From NCBI RefSeq assembly GCF_900166585.1, contig NZ_FVZC01000009.1:1995444-2059443 (forward strand): 64,000 nt of DNA. The letters run 5' to 3'. The notes under the pieces are model-generated. The model saw only the letters and a program-made list of their open reading frames with translations. It was not told where the DNA came from and ran no database searches. Positions 8,448-17,259 of this stretch are shown here, piece after piece (positions within the stretch are counted from its first letter, which is position 1; each line of letters begins with the position of its first letter). Source of the DNA: Mesobacillus jeotgali (GTDB taxonomy: Bacteria > Bacillota > Bacilli > Bacillales > Cytobacillaceae). The position numbers and the translations under genes are program-made.

Positions 8448-8813
8448 ATGAATCGAACTTTTAAGTATATTTTTTCAGGACTGATCGTCCTTGCAATCTT
8501 TGGATTTGCCTTTCAGTTATTTACTGACCCTGTAAGTATTCTTGTTTCTCTGGCAACCATTGCCTTGATTGGTGCTGCAATTTATTTCCTTGTTACCCGC
8601 TTTTCAGGCTCCAGTGCTGGCAGGGAGCAAAAGCGGGCTTTCCAAAAAGCAGCAAAGCGATCTAAGAAACGGTTCCAGACAAAAGAAGCAAATGCTTCCT
8701 CCAAGCGTTCAAAGATAAAATCCCTGGCATCAGCACGGAAAAAGAAGGACGCATCGCATTTAACAGTCATAGACGGTAAAAAGAGCAGGAAAAAAAATCG
8801 GGCTTCCTTTTAA
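8448..8813 (+). CDS. yqhP: SA1362/YqhP family membrane protein
   Basis: 121 aa from the ATG at 8448, the better start given GGGAGGTGG about 12 bases upstream. Two membrane helices (about residues 6-25 and 31-50) are followed by a strongly basic cytoplasmic tail rich in Lys, Arg and Ser. This matches the small SA1362 family (YqhP) of unknown function. It is convergent with yqhO, sharing a terminator hairpin, as in B. subtilis. Confidence 0.8.
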   Translation: MNRTFKYIFSGLIVLAIFGFAFQLFTDPVSILVSLATIALIGAAIYFLVTRFSGSSAGREQKRAFQKAAKRSKKRFQTKEANASSKRSKIKSLASARKKKDASHLTVIDGKKSRKKNRASF

Positions 8814-8828
8814 AAGCTCGATTTTTTA
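8792..8828. terminator. Terminator between yqhP and yqhO
   Basis: AATCGGGCTT/AAGCTCGATT stem with T6 on the plus side, overlapping the yqhP stop codon; A-rich on the other side, so possibly bidirectional. Confidence 0.65.
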
Positions 8829-8842
8829 TTTTTAGGAGGAAC

Positions 8843-9727
8843 TTAATAACACCACGACTTAAAAAACTTTTCGGCATTTTTCTTTCCCAGTTCAATCAAC
8901 TCAATTTTTTTCTCGTCCGACAGATGAAACTCAGTTGTCAAGTTCCCATCAGTCGGAATGAATATGATATTCTTTTCATGCTTCCGTGAAATATATCTCG
9001 AGTCATGCGCATCCTTCATAGTCTCAAATAATGCTTCGAACATTTGCAGCGCATTTTTTATTTTATTCGTGGGCTGCTGAATCATACTCTGGGTTAGCTT
9101 GACGCCAAGAACAGGGCGAACTTTTTTCACATTTTCCTTGTCGAATAACCACATAGGAAAATTGCTCAATACGCCCCCGTCAACTACTATATTCGCACCG
9201 ACTCTGTCACGGAGTTTCACTGGTTCAAAAAAGAATGGCAGGCTGCAGCTCATCCGGATCGCTCTTGCCACAGGAAAGGTCCTGGGATCGACACCATACT
9301 TCGGAAGATCGTCTGGCAAAATCAACAGCCGGCCGTTTGTGAGGTCTGAAGCAATGACCCTTAGAGCATCCGGTGCGAGATCGCCAAATGTATGAAGACC
9401 CCTGGCAGCTAGCTTCTCAGCAATCCAGCATTCCAATTCGTCTCCTTTATAGAGTCCCAGCCTCCAGTATACGAAGAGCCATTTTGTCAATGCGGATGGG
9501 AAGATCGTTTTCCTTGAATCAAGAAATTTTTTCAGGTCCAGATCATCCAAAATGGCGGCCATCTCCAAACTCGTATATCCAGCCGCAAGTAAACCGGCGA
9601 TCAACGAACCCGCACTGGTCCCCGCGACCCTTTTAAAACGGAATCCCCGCTCCTCAATTTCAGCACAGGCACCCACCAACGCCAATCCCTTGATGCCTCC
9701 GCCGGAAAAAACGCCATCAATATACAT
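8843..9727 (-). CDS. yqhO: Patatin-like phospholipase YqhO
   Basis: 294 aa from the ATG at 9727; the GTG at 9736 lies in the ribosome binding region. The patatin fold is clear: glycine-rich oxyanion loop GVFSGGGIKGLAL (residues 4-16), nucleophile GTSAGS (near 38) and catalytic Asp in VVDGGVLSNFP (near 183). It should be a cytoplasmic lipid acyl hydrolase with a Ser-Asp dyad; the substrate is unknown. It is convergent with yqhP. Confidence 0.92.
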   Translation of the reverse strand: MYIDGVFSGGGIKGLALVGACAEIEERGFRFKRVAGTSAGSLIAGLLAAGYTSLEMAAILDDLDLKKFLDSRKTIFPSALTKWLFVYWRLGLYKGDELECWIAEKLAARGLHTFGDLAPDALRVIASDLTNGRLLILPDDLPKYGVDPRTFPVARAIRMSCSLPFFFEPVKLRDRVGANIVVDGGVLSNFPMWLFDKENVKKVRPVLGVKLTQSMIQQPTNKIKNALQMFEALFETMKDAHDSRYISRKHEKNIIFIPTDGNLTTEFHLSDEKKIELIELGKKNAEKFFKSWCY

Positions 9728-9900
9728 ATGAGCCACTCCCGTCGATGTAATCCCATCTTTACATCTTTAAGCGCTCGATTTGTAAAATAGTACGGCGTAC
9801 AAGTTGAAAATTTTAACTAAGTGCACTCTAATTGCAAGGTAGCTAAAAACAATATTTTAAATAATGAACTTAGTGCCTTGTTAATAAAAGTACTGGCATC

Positions 9901-10926
9901 TCAAGTGAAGTATTGGATTTCCGCTTCTGGAAAAAACGAATGGATATAGCCCCTGATCGTTTCTTCAAGGTCCTTTGCTTCATCGGTTTGATAGACGTAC
10001 TTGCCAATACCGTAACGTCCCCATTTGTACTTACGTTTTTCCTCATTCATTTCCAGCTTCGATTTAGGATAACGTTTTTGAATAACATTTTTGGCAGGCT
10101 TGGTGAATCTATGTTGAATCAGCTCAAAGCTAAGGCCTGTCAGATCAATTCCTTCAAGCGACTGGCTCAGCCTTTCGAACAATTCCTGGTAACCCTCTCT
10201 CCAGCCTTCATGGATGTAGATTGGCGCAACAATGAATCCAAGGGGGTATCCTGCCTTTGCCACCTTCCTTGCAGCCTCTAGCCTTTCATCAAAAGAAGAA
10301 GTTCCAGGTTCAAAGTTTTTTATCACATAGCGGGCGTTAACACTGAATCGGAATCTTGTTTTTCCATTGTGTTTTGCATCGAGCAAATGGTCTACATGAT
10401 GGTATTTCGTTACGAAACGCAATTGGCCATACTCTGTTTTCCCGAAGAATTCAATCGTCTGCTTTAATGCGTGGGTTAAATGGTCTATACCCACGATATC
10501 GGATGTACAGGCAGCTTCAAACCTGGTGATTTCCGGTTTTCTCTCGTCCATGTATTTTTGTGCCTGTTCAAAAATTTCATCCAGGTTCACATAGGTGCGG
10601 ATATACGGTTTACTGCCTAAGGTCGTCTGCAAATAACAATAATGGCAATGGCCCATGCAGCCTGTTGCAAGCGGAATGGCATATTCCGCTGAAGGCTTAG
10701 ATGTGTCGAATTTCAACGTTTTTCTGATACCGACAACCAGCGTCGATTTGGCATTCCGATATTGCTGAAGTTCGTTGTCACCGGGGATGCCGCGAACCTG
10801 ATTGTGCGAGGTCGTCTCCCTGATTTCTAACCCCATTTTCTCGAATTTTTCTTTTAATTCCCGGCCCAGCGGGTAATCCAATGCTCTGGGCTCGATGTAA
10901 ACAAGCTGTGGTACAAAAGCTTTCAT
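9901..10926 (-). CDS. splB: Spore photoproduct lyase
   Basis: 341 aa from the ATG at 10926 (AGGAA upstream). It begins MKAFVPQLVYIEPRALDYPLG. The radical SAM motif CMGHCHYC (CX3CX2C, near residue 90) binds the 4Fe-4S cluster, and the conserved Cys in FEAACTSDIVG (near 140) is the hydrogen donor. It repairs the spore photoproduct (5-thyminyl-5,6-dihydrothymine) during germination. There is no splA upstream, unlike B. subtilis. A CATACTA hexamer upstream suggests sigma-G control. It is part of the block inserted between lipM and yqhO. Confidence 0.97.
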   Translation of the reverse strand: MKAFVPQLVYIEPRALDYPLGRELKEKFEKMGLEIRETTSHNQVRGIPGDNELQQYRNAKSTLVVGIRKTLKFDTSKPSAEYAIPLATGCMGHCHYCYLQTTLGSKPYIRTYVNLDEIFEQAQKYMDERKPEITRFEAACTSDIVGIDHLTHALKQTIEFFGKTEYGQLRFVTKYHHVDHLLDAKHNGKTRFRFSVNARYVIKNFEPGTSSFDERLEAARKVAKAGYPLGFIVAPIYIHEGWREGYQELFERLSQSLEGIDLTGLSFELIQHRFTKPAKNVIQKRYPKSKLEMNEEKRKYKWGRYGIGKYVYQTDEAKDLEETIRGYIHSFFPEAEIQYFT

Positions 10927-10964
10927 AATGAATTTCCTCATTTCATTCCATTAGTCATTATTGT

Positions 10965-10971
10965 TAGTATG
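10965..10971 (-). promoter_or_regulatory. Sigma-G-like -10 element before splB
   Basis: Exact CATACTA about 40 bases before the splB ATG. The -35 region falls in the terminator stem of the preceding gene and is a poor match, so this is weaker than the figP promoter. Confidence 0.4.
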
Positions 10972-10981
10972 AGCAGAAATG

Positions 10982-11014
10982 AAAAAAGAGGATGAAAAAA
11001 ATATTTCCATCCTC
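10982..11014 (-). terminator. Terminator after the DUF1646-like permease
   Basis: GAGGATG/CATCCTC stem followed by T6 on the minus strand. Confidence 0.8.
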
Positions 11015-11026
11015 CAGGTCAGCCAA

Positions 11027-12037
11027 TTAGAAAATAAACAAGATAATATAATAAAGGAACATTGTGGCCAGACCGACTGGAATCCCGATTGCCGCCCATT
11101 CCTTGCTGGTTATATTTAGTTTTCCTGCAGCGATAATATTCGGGATATTCCCCGGGATCAGCATGCCTCCACTAATGATCAGGCCAAGCAAAACCGCCCG
11201 GATTGTTCCAGAGTCCATTGCAGGACTGATTTCTGCTGCAGCAAGGGTAGCATTATCCAGGATCGCGGATATCATGTTAATCCAATATAACAGTGCTGGG
11301 GAAAGACCTATAACATATGTTTTGATAAGCGGTTCAAAACCATGTCCAAGAAATGTAAGGCCCATAACGAAGAGATAGATTTTAAAAGACCGAACAGCAA
11401 TCTCCTCGTACGACTCAGGACGGGATGCAGACTTCAAAGCGTTTTTTCCCCCGATGGGCCTTACAAGTATAATGGACATCACGCCAAAAATAAGTAATGC
11501 AGGAAGTACTTCTTTCCCGATCAATTCCAGTAAATAAAAGAAGTCCTTGTCCAGTCTGCTGATAGTGATCGTGGCTAATGGTTCACCAATCGGTGTTAAG
11601 GCAGCACCAAGGCCGATCGAGAAGCAGGCCAATACGGTAAAACGAACCTCTGATTTACGGTTGAGCGGAAGGACCTTTATAATCATAACCAGGATAATGG
11701 CAGCAATGATCGCGGTTATAATACTGGATGCCAGGCCAAGAAAAACAACCGTCAAACCGAAAAATATCCTGGGAGACAGTAATCTGCTTCCCCATAGGAT
11801 CGATTTTTCCAGCTCCGCCTTAAACCACTTGGCAAGCAAACCAGCTGATAATACCGCAATCGTGATATTGATAGGGTCAGTCACCGCTTTTTCAATGAGC
11901 TGACGATCCATTACGCCACTAATAGTTGCTGCCGCAAGTCCCATTGTAAATAAAAAAATCTCCAAGTTGTGCTCAATCGTTTTAATGGAAAAAGGCAATA
12001 ATAAAACCAACAGCAAAATTATAATTAATCCAATCAT
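11027..12037 (-). CDS. DUF1646-like membrane permease
   Basis: 336 aa from the ATG at 12037, which follows AGGGGAAG; longer upstream readings have no good ribosome binding site. About ten hydrophobic helices fill the protein. The repeated pattern and segments such as ACFSIGLGAALTPIGEP and LDNATLAAAEISPAM resemble the ion transporter (ArsB/NhaD-like) superfamily, and the overall sequence looks like DUF1646 membrane proteins. The transported substrate is not known. It is cut off from splB by a terminator and from nrdJ by a long hairpin, so it is probably its own unit. The family call is from memory. Confidence 0.7.
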   Translation of the reverse strand: MIGLIIILLLVLLLPFSIKTIEHNLEIFLFTMGLAAATISGVMDRQLIEKAVTDPINITIAVLSAGLLAKWFKAELEKSILWGSRLLSPRIFFGLTVVFLGLASSIITAIIAAIILVMIIKVLPLNRKSEVRFTVLACFSIGLGAALTPIGEPLATITISRLDKDFFYLLELIGKEVLPALLIFGVMSIILVRPIGGKNALKSASRPESYEEIAVRSFKIYLFVMGLTFLGHGFEPLIKTYVIGLSPALLYWINMISAILDNATLAAAEISPAMDSGTIRAVLLGLIISGGMLIPGNIPNIIAAGKLNITSKEWAAIGIPVGLATMFLYYIILFIF

Positions 12038-12157
12038 CGCTTCCCCTGTCCTTTTCTCTGCTTCTTTTACTATATAATAGGAGCAATCCAAGCATTTAGA
12101 ACATAAAGGTGGAATTCTTTTAAACATAAGGACCGGAGATGATAACAGGATTTAGCT

Positions 12158-12195
12158 ATAGAAATAGCCACGGCTTATGCCGTGGCTATTTCTAT
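12158..12195 (-). terminator. 17-bp perfect hairpin after nrdJ
   Basis: Perfect 17-bp stem (ATAGAAATAGCCACGGC and its complement) with a 4-base loop, 11 bases past the nrdJ stop. There is no T run after it, so it may act mainly as mRNA 3' end protection or as a weak terminator. Confidence 0.7.
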
Positions 12196-12205
12196 CAAGT
12201 CTATT

Positions 12206-13945
12206 TTATAAACCACACTTTAATTGTGCGTTACAGTTCGTACAAGTATTGCAACCGCCGATTTCCTTTACCTCACCTTTGCGGCAGACCGGGCAAGTGT
12301 TGCCGACTTCAGAGCCGATTGTCACGTTGGTTGAACGCAATTCATTGATCGTGTCTACAAGGACAACATGCTGCTTTTGTTTTTCTTTTTTATCGATTTC
12401 TTCTTCCATTGTGTTCTCTTCTGCTTTCAGCGTCAATACTTGTGAATCGCGGGATCCATCAACATAAACGGTACCACCCTTGGCTCCACCTTTATACAGA
12501 CGCTCATAAACCTTCTCAACCTGTTCAACGCTGTAGCCTTTCGGAGCGTTGACCGTCTTGCTGATCGAGCTGTCAATCCAGCGCTGAATGACACATTGTA
12601 CGTCAGCGTGGGCTTCAGGCGCAAGTTCCATTGCTGATACGAACCAGTTCGGCAGGTTCTCAGGATCAGCATCCGGATTGCGGTCCAGGTACTCCTGGAC
12701 GATATCTGCCTTGACTTCGATGAACTTGCCAAGACGGCCGCTTCGGAAGTAGGAGAAGCTGAAGTAAGGTTCAAGGCCTGTTGAGACCCCAACCATCGTC
12801 CCAGTTGATCCCGTGGGAGCAACAGTCAGCAAGTGCGAGTTGCGAATTCCATTTTCAATGATCGACTCACGAATATCTTCAGGCATTTTCTTCATGAAAC
12901 CAGTGTTTGTGAAAGCCTCGCGAAGTCTGTTTGTCTCTTCTTCAGTTCCACCCTCAAGGAATGGGAAGCTCCCTTTTTCCTTGCCCAATTCTACGGATGC
13001 TCTATAGGCAGAAGTAGCAATTGTTTCAAATACTTTATCAACAAGCTTGTTTCCTTCTTCTGAACCGTATTCTGTTTCACAGTAAATCAAAAGATCATGC
13101 AGTCCCATAACACCAAGACCGACACGGCGTTCGCCAAGAGCTTGTCTCTTATTATCTTCAAGGAAGTAAGGAGTCGCATCAATGACATTGTCCTGCATGC
13201 GGACACCCACTTCTACAGTACGCTTCAATTTTTCAAAGTTAACTGTTTTTGTTTCCTTGTCCGCCATTTCTGCAAGGTTAACAGCAGCAAGATTGCAGAC
13301 AGAATTTGGTGCGAGAGGCTGTTCCCCACAAGGGTTAGTCGCTACAACCTTTTGTCCATATGCCTGTGCGTTTGTCATGTCGTTGGCATTGTCGATGAAG
13401 AAAATGCCTGGTTCTGCTGAATATGTCGCACAGATATTGATCAGGTTCCAAAGCTCTTTCGCTTTGATCTTTCTGTAGGTACGTACTTTATAGCCGAGCT
13501 TTTCCCACTCTCGTACGTCCCCAATTTTATGCCATTCTTCGTTATAAACTTTCATAGTTTCACTATCATAGCTTTCCACGTCCGGGAAGCGGAGTTCATA
13601 TTCAGCTTCATTTTCGACTGCATCCATAAAGTCCTTTGTCAGAGTGACTGAGATATTTGCACCTGTAAGGAATTCTGAATTATGGACTGTATAATTTCCG
13701 CCTGTTGCAAGTTTTTCTTCTGCCGATCTTATGATATCTGCGCTGAAACCACCGTAGCCCGGGATGCTCTTATAGTTGACAATCCCCTGGTACATTGCTT
13801 CTTCCTGAAGTGTCAATGGAGTGAATTTCAATTTCTCTTTTGCCATTTTCTTGATTGACTCGTCGTTTGTGTTTTCAATCAGGAAACGAAGGATCCTTGG
13901 GTTTTGCATTTTTGAAATAATGAATTCTACAATGTCAGGATGCCA
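12206..13945 (-). CDS. nrdJ: B12-dependent ribonucleotide reductase NrdJ, exon 2
   Basis: Encodes the C-terminal 579 residues, starting WHPDIVEFIISK immediately after the intron. The NPCGEQPLAPNSVCNL segment carries the active-site Cys and Glu of the finger loop. The LTVAPTGSTGTM segment is typical of class II reductases. A C-terminal Cys-rich tail (CPVCRKG, CTNCNAQLKC) probably shuttles electrons or binds zinc. The enzyme makes dNTPs from NTPs or NDPs using adenosylcobalamin and no oxygen. Joined to exon 1 after GAT at 15080, the reading frame is restored (D-WHPD) and gives 852 aa, the size expected for Bacillus NrdJ. Function therefore depends on RNA splicing. Confidence 0.95.
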   Translation of the reverse strand, partial: WHPDIVEFIISKMQNPRILRFLIENTNDESIKKMAKEKLKFTPLTLQEEAMYQGIVNYKSIPGYGGFSADIIRSAEEKLATGGNYTVHNSEFLTGANISVTLTKDFMDAVENEAEYELRFPDVESYDSETMKVYNEEWHKIGDVREWEKLGYKVRTYRKIKAKELWNLINICATYSAEPGIFFIDNANDMTNAQAYGQKVVATNPCGEQPLAPNSVCNLAAVNLAEMADKETKTVNFEKLKRTVEVGVRMQDNVIDATPYFLEDNKRQALGERRVGLGVMGLHDLLIYCETEYGSEEGNKLVDKVFETIATSAYRASVELGKEKGSFPFLEGGTEEETNRLREAFTNTGFMKKMPEDIRESIIENGIRNSHLLTVAPTGSTGTMVGVSTGLEPYFSFSYFRSGRLGKFIEVKADIVQEYLDRNPDADPENLPNWFVSAMELAPEAHADVQCVIQRWIDSSISKTVNAPKGYSVEQVEKVYERLYKGGAKGGTVYVDGSRDSQVLTLKAEENTMEEEIDKKEKQKQHVVLVDTINELRSTNVTIGSEVGNTCPVCRKGEVKEIGGCNTCTNCNAQLKCGL

Positions 13946-14221
13946 CGTACATACCGTTCCTTTCGGAATATTTCGCTGCTTTGCAGCCGGACTAGACTAT
14001 ATCATCACCCTCAGCATAATCTGGTAGGGGTCGGGCGCTTGTGAGAGATTATTGTTGGGACTCACTCTCTAGTCGTTGAACCTTCGCCATTACCGTTTGC
14101 CCAATGACGCTTGGCTGCAGATTGTCCAATGCAAGCAATTTTTAGGCCTTCACGCTCACCGTTTCCAGTCACGTTGTGGCTTGCCTGCCTCTAAGGAGTT
14201 CCCTGCAATTCACCCGATTTT

Positions 14222-14872
14222 CTAGTCGTTCATTGTCTGAACGACGCGGACTAGTGCATCTATAAAGTTACTTTCTTTACCATAAGTTTTTTCATGACAG
14301 TTTTTACAGAGTGTGATTCCATTGTTTAAAAGAAATTGCTTTTCAGGGAAAAGCTTTTTAGGATAAATATGGTGAGCAGCAATATCTCTAGAATTAGAGT
14401 TACAACCAGGCATCTTACACCTAAAGTTATCACGAGTATATACTTTTTTACGCCATTCCTTATAGAGTGCAGAATCAGTTATATCAATTGTTTCCACTCT
14501 ATTTTCTTTCAGGTAATTCTTATAACAAGTATAAGTACAAAACCTCTTACCTGAACGGGAATATCCTGAGCGTACCCTTTCAGTAGTTTGACCACACTGG
14601 AAGCATTCAAAGTATACTCGTTTCTTTATCCTAGTCGACTTTATTCTCTCAATGGAAACTGGAGTATGTTTTGTCCCTCTTCTTGGAGCACCTTTATCAA
14701 TTTCATTATGGCCCCTCAACTCCCATCCAAAGAAAAGAATCCGATCTAAAATTGTTGAATAACTTACCCTTAGTTCATTAGCAAGTACAGTATATCCCTT
14801 TCTTTTAACAATGTATTCTTCATATAGCCAATCACGATTGTCGTATATCTCATTGCCCAGTTTAATTGGTTT
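14222..14872 (-). pseudogene. HNH homing endonuclease, main part, after an in-frame stop
   Basis: In-frame continuation of the intron ORF after a TAA codon at 14873-14875. It has a second helix-turn-helix-like segment (DWLYEEYIVKRKGYTVLANE), a CX2C...CX3C zinc-binding stretch (CFQCG...FCTYTC) and a C-terminal HNH nuclease: KVYTRDNFRCKMPGC, then AAHHIYPKK, then LCKNCHEKTYG. Without the stop the whole ORF would be 260 codons. The first usual start after the stop is TTG at 14719, with no proper ribosome binding site, so active enzyme is doubtful. The nuclease core itself looks intact. Confidence 0.85.
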
Positions 14873-15004
14873 TTATCTAATACCAAACCTTCTAAGCCTT
14901 GATTTGATTGTCGTAATTGGCAGCCCTGTTTCTTCAGCTATCTCTTTTAAGCTCATTTTGTCGTGAATATACTTTTGATAAAGAAATTCTCTGGTCAGAT
15001 TCAT
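14873..15004 (-). CDS. N-terminal fragment of the intron homing endonuclease
   Basis: 43 codons from an ATG with AGGAGG, ending at the in-frame TAA. The product MNLTREFLYQKYIHDKMSLK... is a helix-turn-helix (SLKEIAEETGLPITTIKSRL), the usual DNA-binding module at the start of HNH homing enzymes. It is in the same frame as the HNH part that follows. It is probably the remnant N-terminus of one nonsense-mutated gene; a separately made small DNA-binding peptide is possible but speculative. Confidence 0.75.
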   Translation of the reverse strand: MNLTREFLYQKYIHDKMSLKEIAEETGLPITTIKSRLRRFGIR

Positions 15005-15079
15005 GAAACGTCCTCCTTTTAACGAACGTTTGTTCTCACGTTAATCTTACCAGTTTTAACTTAGAATGTCATTTAGTTA

Positions 15080-15898
15080 ATCCGCCAGCATTATCATTTG
15101 CGCACCGCGTCTTGACCCGCCCTGCTCTACTAAATGCGTAAGCTTGGCGATGTCATCAAGCCATGAGACCGAACCGGATGATTTTCCGTTTACGCCTTTG
15201 GCAAGTGTGTTACGCGGCCTTAAAGTCGAACCATTCGTTCCCACTCCGCCGCCGCGGCTCATGATTTCCATGACCTGCTTGCGGTGCTCGGAGATCCCTT
15301 CACGTGAATCTTTTACAAATGGCATTACATAACAGTTAAAGTAAGTAACGTCTGTTTCTGCGCCTGCTCCGTAAAGGACGCGGCCTGCAGGGATAAAGTT
15401 CATGGATACTAGTTCCTGATAGAACTTCTCAAACCATTCCTGGCGCTTTTCTTCCGTTTTTTCAACAGCCGCAAGTCCTGTAGCATTTCGTTTAGCGATT
15501 TGCTCGTAAAATACTTCGAGCGGCTTCTCGATGACATCCAGAGATTTAGTAATCACTCCTGTTGCAGCTTCTTCCGCGTCATCGAGCACTCCTCGGAATT
15601 CTTCATCAACGAGAACCCTCGCCGTTTTGTTCTCCCAATCAATATCTTGTATGAACCCAAGTCCTCGTGCAGGGAACTTTGGATCCTCCTTGATGGTGAG
15701 GACTACAAAATCCCCGTTTGATAGAGTAATTTTTTCAGTGTCTTTAAAAGTGTAGCGATCTAGCATCACTAGTCGGGAAACGCCTTTGTGTGTAAGCTTC
15801 ATATCAGGTGTAATCGGATGAACCTGGGGGAACAACTTTATATCCTCGTTCAGGCTTTCAACATTAAGGCTCATTTTTTGTCCAATAGTAACAGACAT
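15080..15898 (-). CDS. nrdJ: B12-dependent ribonucleotide reductase NrdJ, exon 1
   Basis: N-terminal 273 residues. The start ATG at 15898 follows GAAGGAG. It contains YFNCYVMPFVKDSREGI, with the conserved N-terminal redox Cys, and EIMSRGGGVGTNGSTLRPRN with SRRGAQMIMLAD at the end, where the intron breaks the coding sequence between the conserved D and W codons. Unspliced RNA stops at TAA three bases into the intron. Two NrdR boxes lie upstream. This gene is absent from B. subtilis, which uses NrdEF. Confidence 0.95.
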
Positions 15899-16010
15899 TT
15901 CTACAACTCCTTCTCAGGTTTAAACTATTTCTTTAATGTCTTACTAGAAGTATGTAATTCTAGCTGCATTTTTGAATTACCCTTACGTTATCATATCGAA
16001 ACCTCAAAAA

Positions 16011-16057
16011 TCAATATATAGTATATTTAAAATTTTCGACAACACTATATATGGTGT
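16011..16057 (-). promoter_or_regulatory. Tandem NrdR boxes upstream of nrdJ
   Basis: Box A at 16042-16057 (ACACTATATATGGTGT) closely matches the NrdR palindrome; box B at 16011-16026 (TCAATATATAGTATAT) is weaker. Centres are 31 bp apart, three helical turns, the usual NrdR pair spacing. NrdR represses ribonucleotide reductase genes. The remaining 15.9-16.2 kb spacer is AT-rich; I see no cobalamin riboswitch in it. Confidence 0.75.
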
Positions 16058-16220
16058 TAAGGTCAAAGAAATACAAATTTGTCAAAAACGAAATCTATTA
16101 AAAAACAGAGGAAAAAAGAGAGATAGACAGAAATCCTCCAGTAAACGATAAAAAACAACAAATTTCGAGAGTTGCAATTTTTATGAGTCCAAAGACCCTT
16201 AGAAAATACTGGATAAAAGC

Positions 16221-16249
16221 AAAAAAAGCGGAAATCCGCTTTTTTTATT
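16221..16249 (-). terminator. Terminator after lipM
   Basis: AGCGGA/TCCGCT stem flanked by A and T runs, directly after the lipM stop codon. Confidence 0.88.
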
Positions 16250-16250
16250 T

Positions 16251-17087
16251 TTATCTTTTAAAATTCCATTCATCAGATTCGTACTTGTTTTTGGCAAGGC
16301 TATTTACATATTCCATCTCTTCATCACTTAGACTGTAAGGTTCCAAAATAATTCCAAGTCCATCCTCGAAACCCTCCTTGAAGGCATCCTTCGCTTCCTC
16401 GAGACCGATTTTGCGGTTGCTGATCTCATTGATCGCAACGGCCTTTGTTTTAAAGGCTCTCTGCATTCTTTCTTTGACCCTGTCATTAGGGTACTTGAAC
16501 AAACTGAAAAGCTTATCCTCATCCAAATCCAGCAAAATGGAACCATGCTGTAAAATAACCCCTTTTTGCCGAGTCTGGGCGCTTCCCGCAACTTTACGTC
16601 CCTCTACTACCAGCTCATACCAGCTTGGTGCATCGAAACAAACCGCAGAGCGTGGATTCTTCAGGGCGTCTTTTTCGGCAGCTGTTTTTGGCACAGCAAA
16701 ATAAGCTTCCAGTCCAAGCTTCCGGAATCCCTGTAAAATCCCCTCTGATATAATACGGTATGCCTCTGTTACCGTTTTCGGCATTTCAGGATGCTCTTCT
16801 GTGACGATGACACTATATGTTAGTTCATGCTCATGAAGGACTCCCCTGCCTCCAGTCGGTCTGCGTACAAATCCAAGACCATGCTTTTTTACGGCATCCA
16901 TATCGATTTCCCGTTCGATCCTTTGGAAATAGCCAACTGAAAGAGTTGGCGGATTCCATCCATAAAAGCGGACCACAGGAGGAAATTTGCCGGCACCATG
17001 CCAATCCAGCAATGCTTCATCAAGCGCCATATTGAATGATGGTGAATGATCACCTGAATCAATAAATCTCCATACCTCTTTTTCCAT
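16251..17087 (-). CDS. lipM: Octanoyltransferase LipM
   Basis: 278 aa from the ATG at 17087, the same length as B. subtilis LipM (YqhM). BPL/LplA-type fold: [15 protein letters not shown] near residue 15, [18 protein letters not shown] near 70, and the catalytic Cys in [12 protein letters not shown] near 145, followed by the conserved Lys in GRKVAGSAQ. LipM transfers octanoyl from acyl carrier protein to GcvH; LipL then moves it to other lipoyl domains. Its place beside yqhL and the gcv operon fits this role. It is divergent from yqhL. Confidence 0.97.
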   Translation of the reverse strand: MEKEVWRFIDSGDHSPSFNMALDEALLDWHGAGKFPPVVRFYGWNPPTLSVGYFQRIEREIDMDAVKKHGLGFVRRPTGGRGVLHEHELTYSVIVTEEHPEMPKTVTEAYRIISEGILQGFRKLGLEAYFAVPKTAAEKDALKNPRSAVCFDAPSWYELVVEGRKVAGSAQTRQKGVILQHGSILLDLDEDKLFSLFKYPNDRVKERMQRAFKTKAVAINEISNRKIGLEEAKDAFKEGFEDGLGIILEPYSLSDEEMEYVNSLAKNKYESDEWNFKR

Positions 17088-17259
17088 ACGATTACCCCAT
17101 TTAAAATTGTTCAAAGCTACGATTTTTTTAGTCTAACAAAATAACTATCAAAAGCAAAGCAGCTTGTTTGAAAGAAATTTGTTAAATTCCTTTGCTCTGA
17201 GACAGGAAGGCTTATATAATTATAAGTGGCTCAGCTAAGCTTGAAAGGAGAAAGATGTT

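Larger units (their letters stand above)
13946..15079 (-). mobile_element. Group I intron interrupting nrdJ
   Basis: 1134-base intervening sequence. Its 3' part (13946-14221) has group I core elements: GACAATCTGCAGCCAAGC, AAGGTTCAACGACTAGA (P7 side) and GATATAGTC (P7 partner), with the usual TGAATTGCAGGGAACTCC segment earlier. The 5' exon ends in T (GAT) and the intron ends in G (TACG), as group I splicing requires. Exact joining restores the conserved MLAD-WHPD reading. The 5' part holds an HNH homing endonuclease ORF in a peripheral loop. Core and ORF position look like phage and Bacillus group IA introns; the subgroup is inference. Confidence 0.9.

Noticed and set aside
8146..9736. GTG codons that would lengthen figP and yqhO
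   Set aside because: They lie within the ribosome binding sequence of the ATG used, so they cannot be the main start.
14719..14719. TTG start giving a 165-aa HNH protein
   Set aside because: No ribosome binding site at proper distance, and the frame continues upstream through a second HTH-like segment to the TAA, so it is part of a broken longer gene.
13946..15079. Intein instead of intron in NrdJ
   Set aside because: Exon 1 meets a stop three bases in, the insert has no intein splicing residues, and RNA core motifs of a group I intron are present.
15899..16250. Cobalamin riboswitch expected before a B12-dependent enzyme
   Set aside because: The leader is AT-rich and short of the usual conserved blocks; only NrdR boxes are visible.
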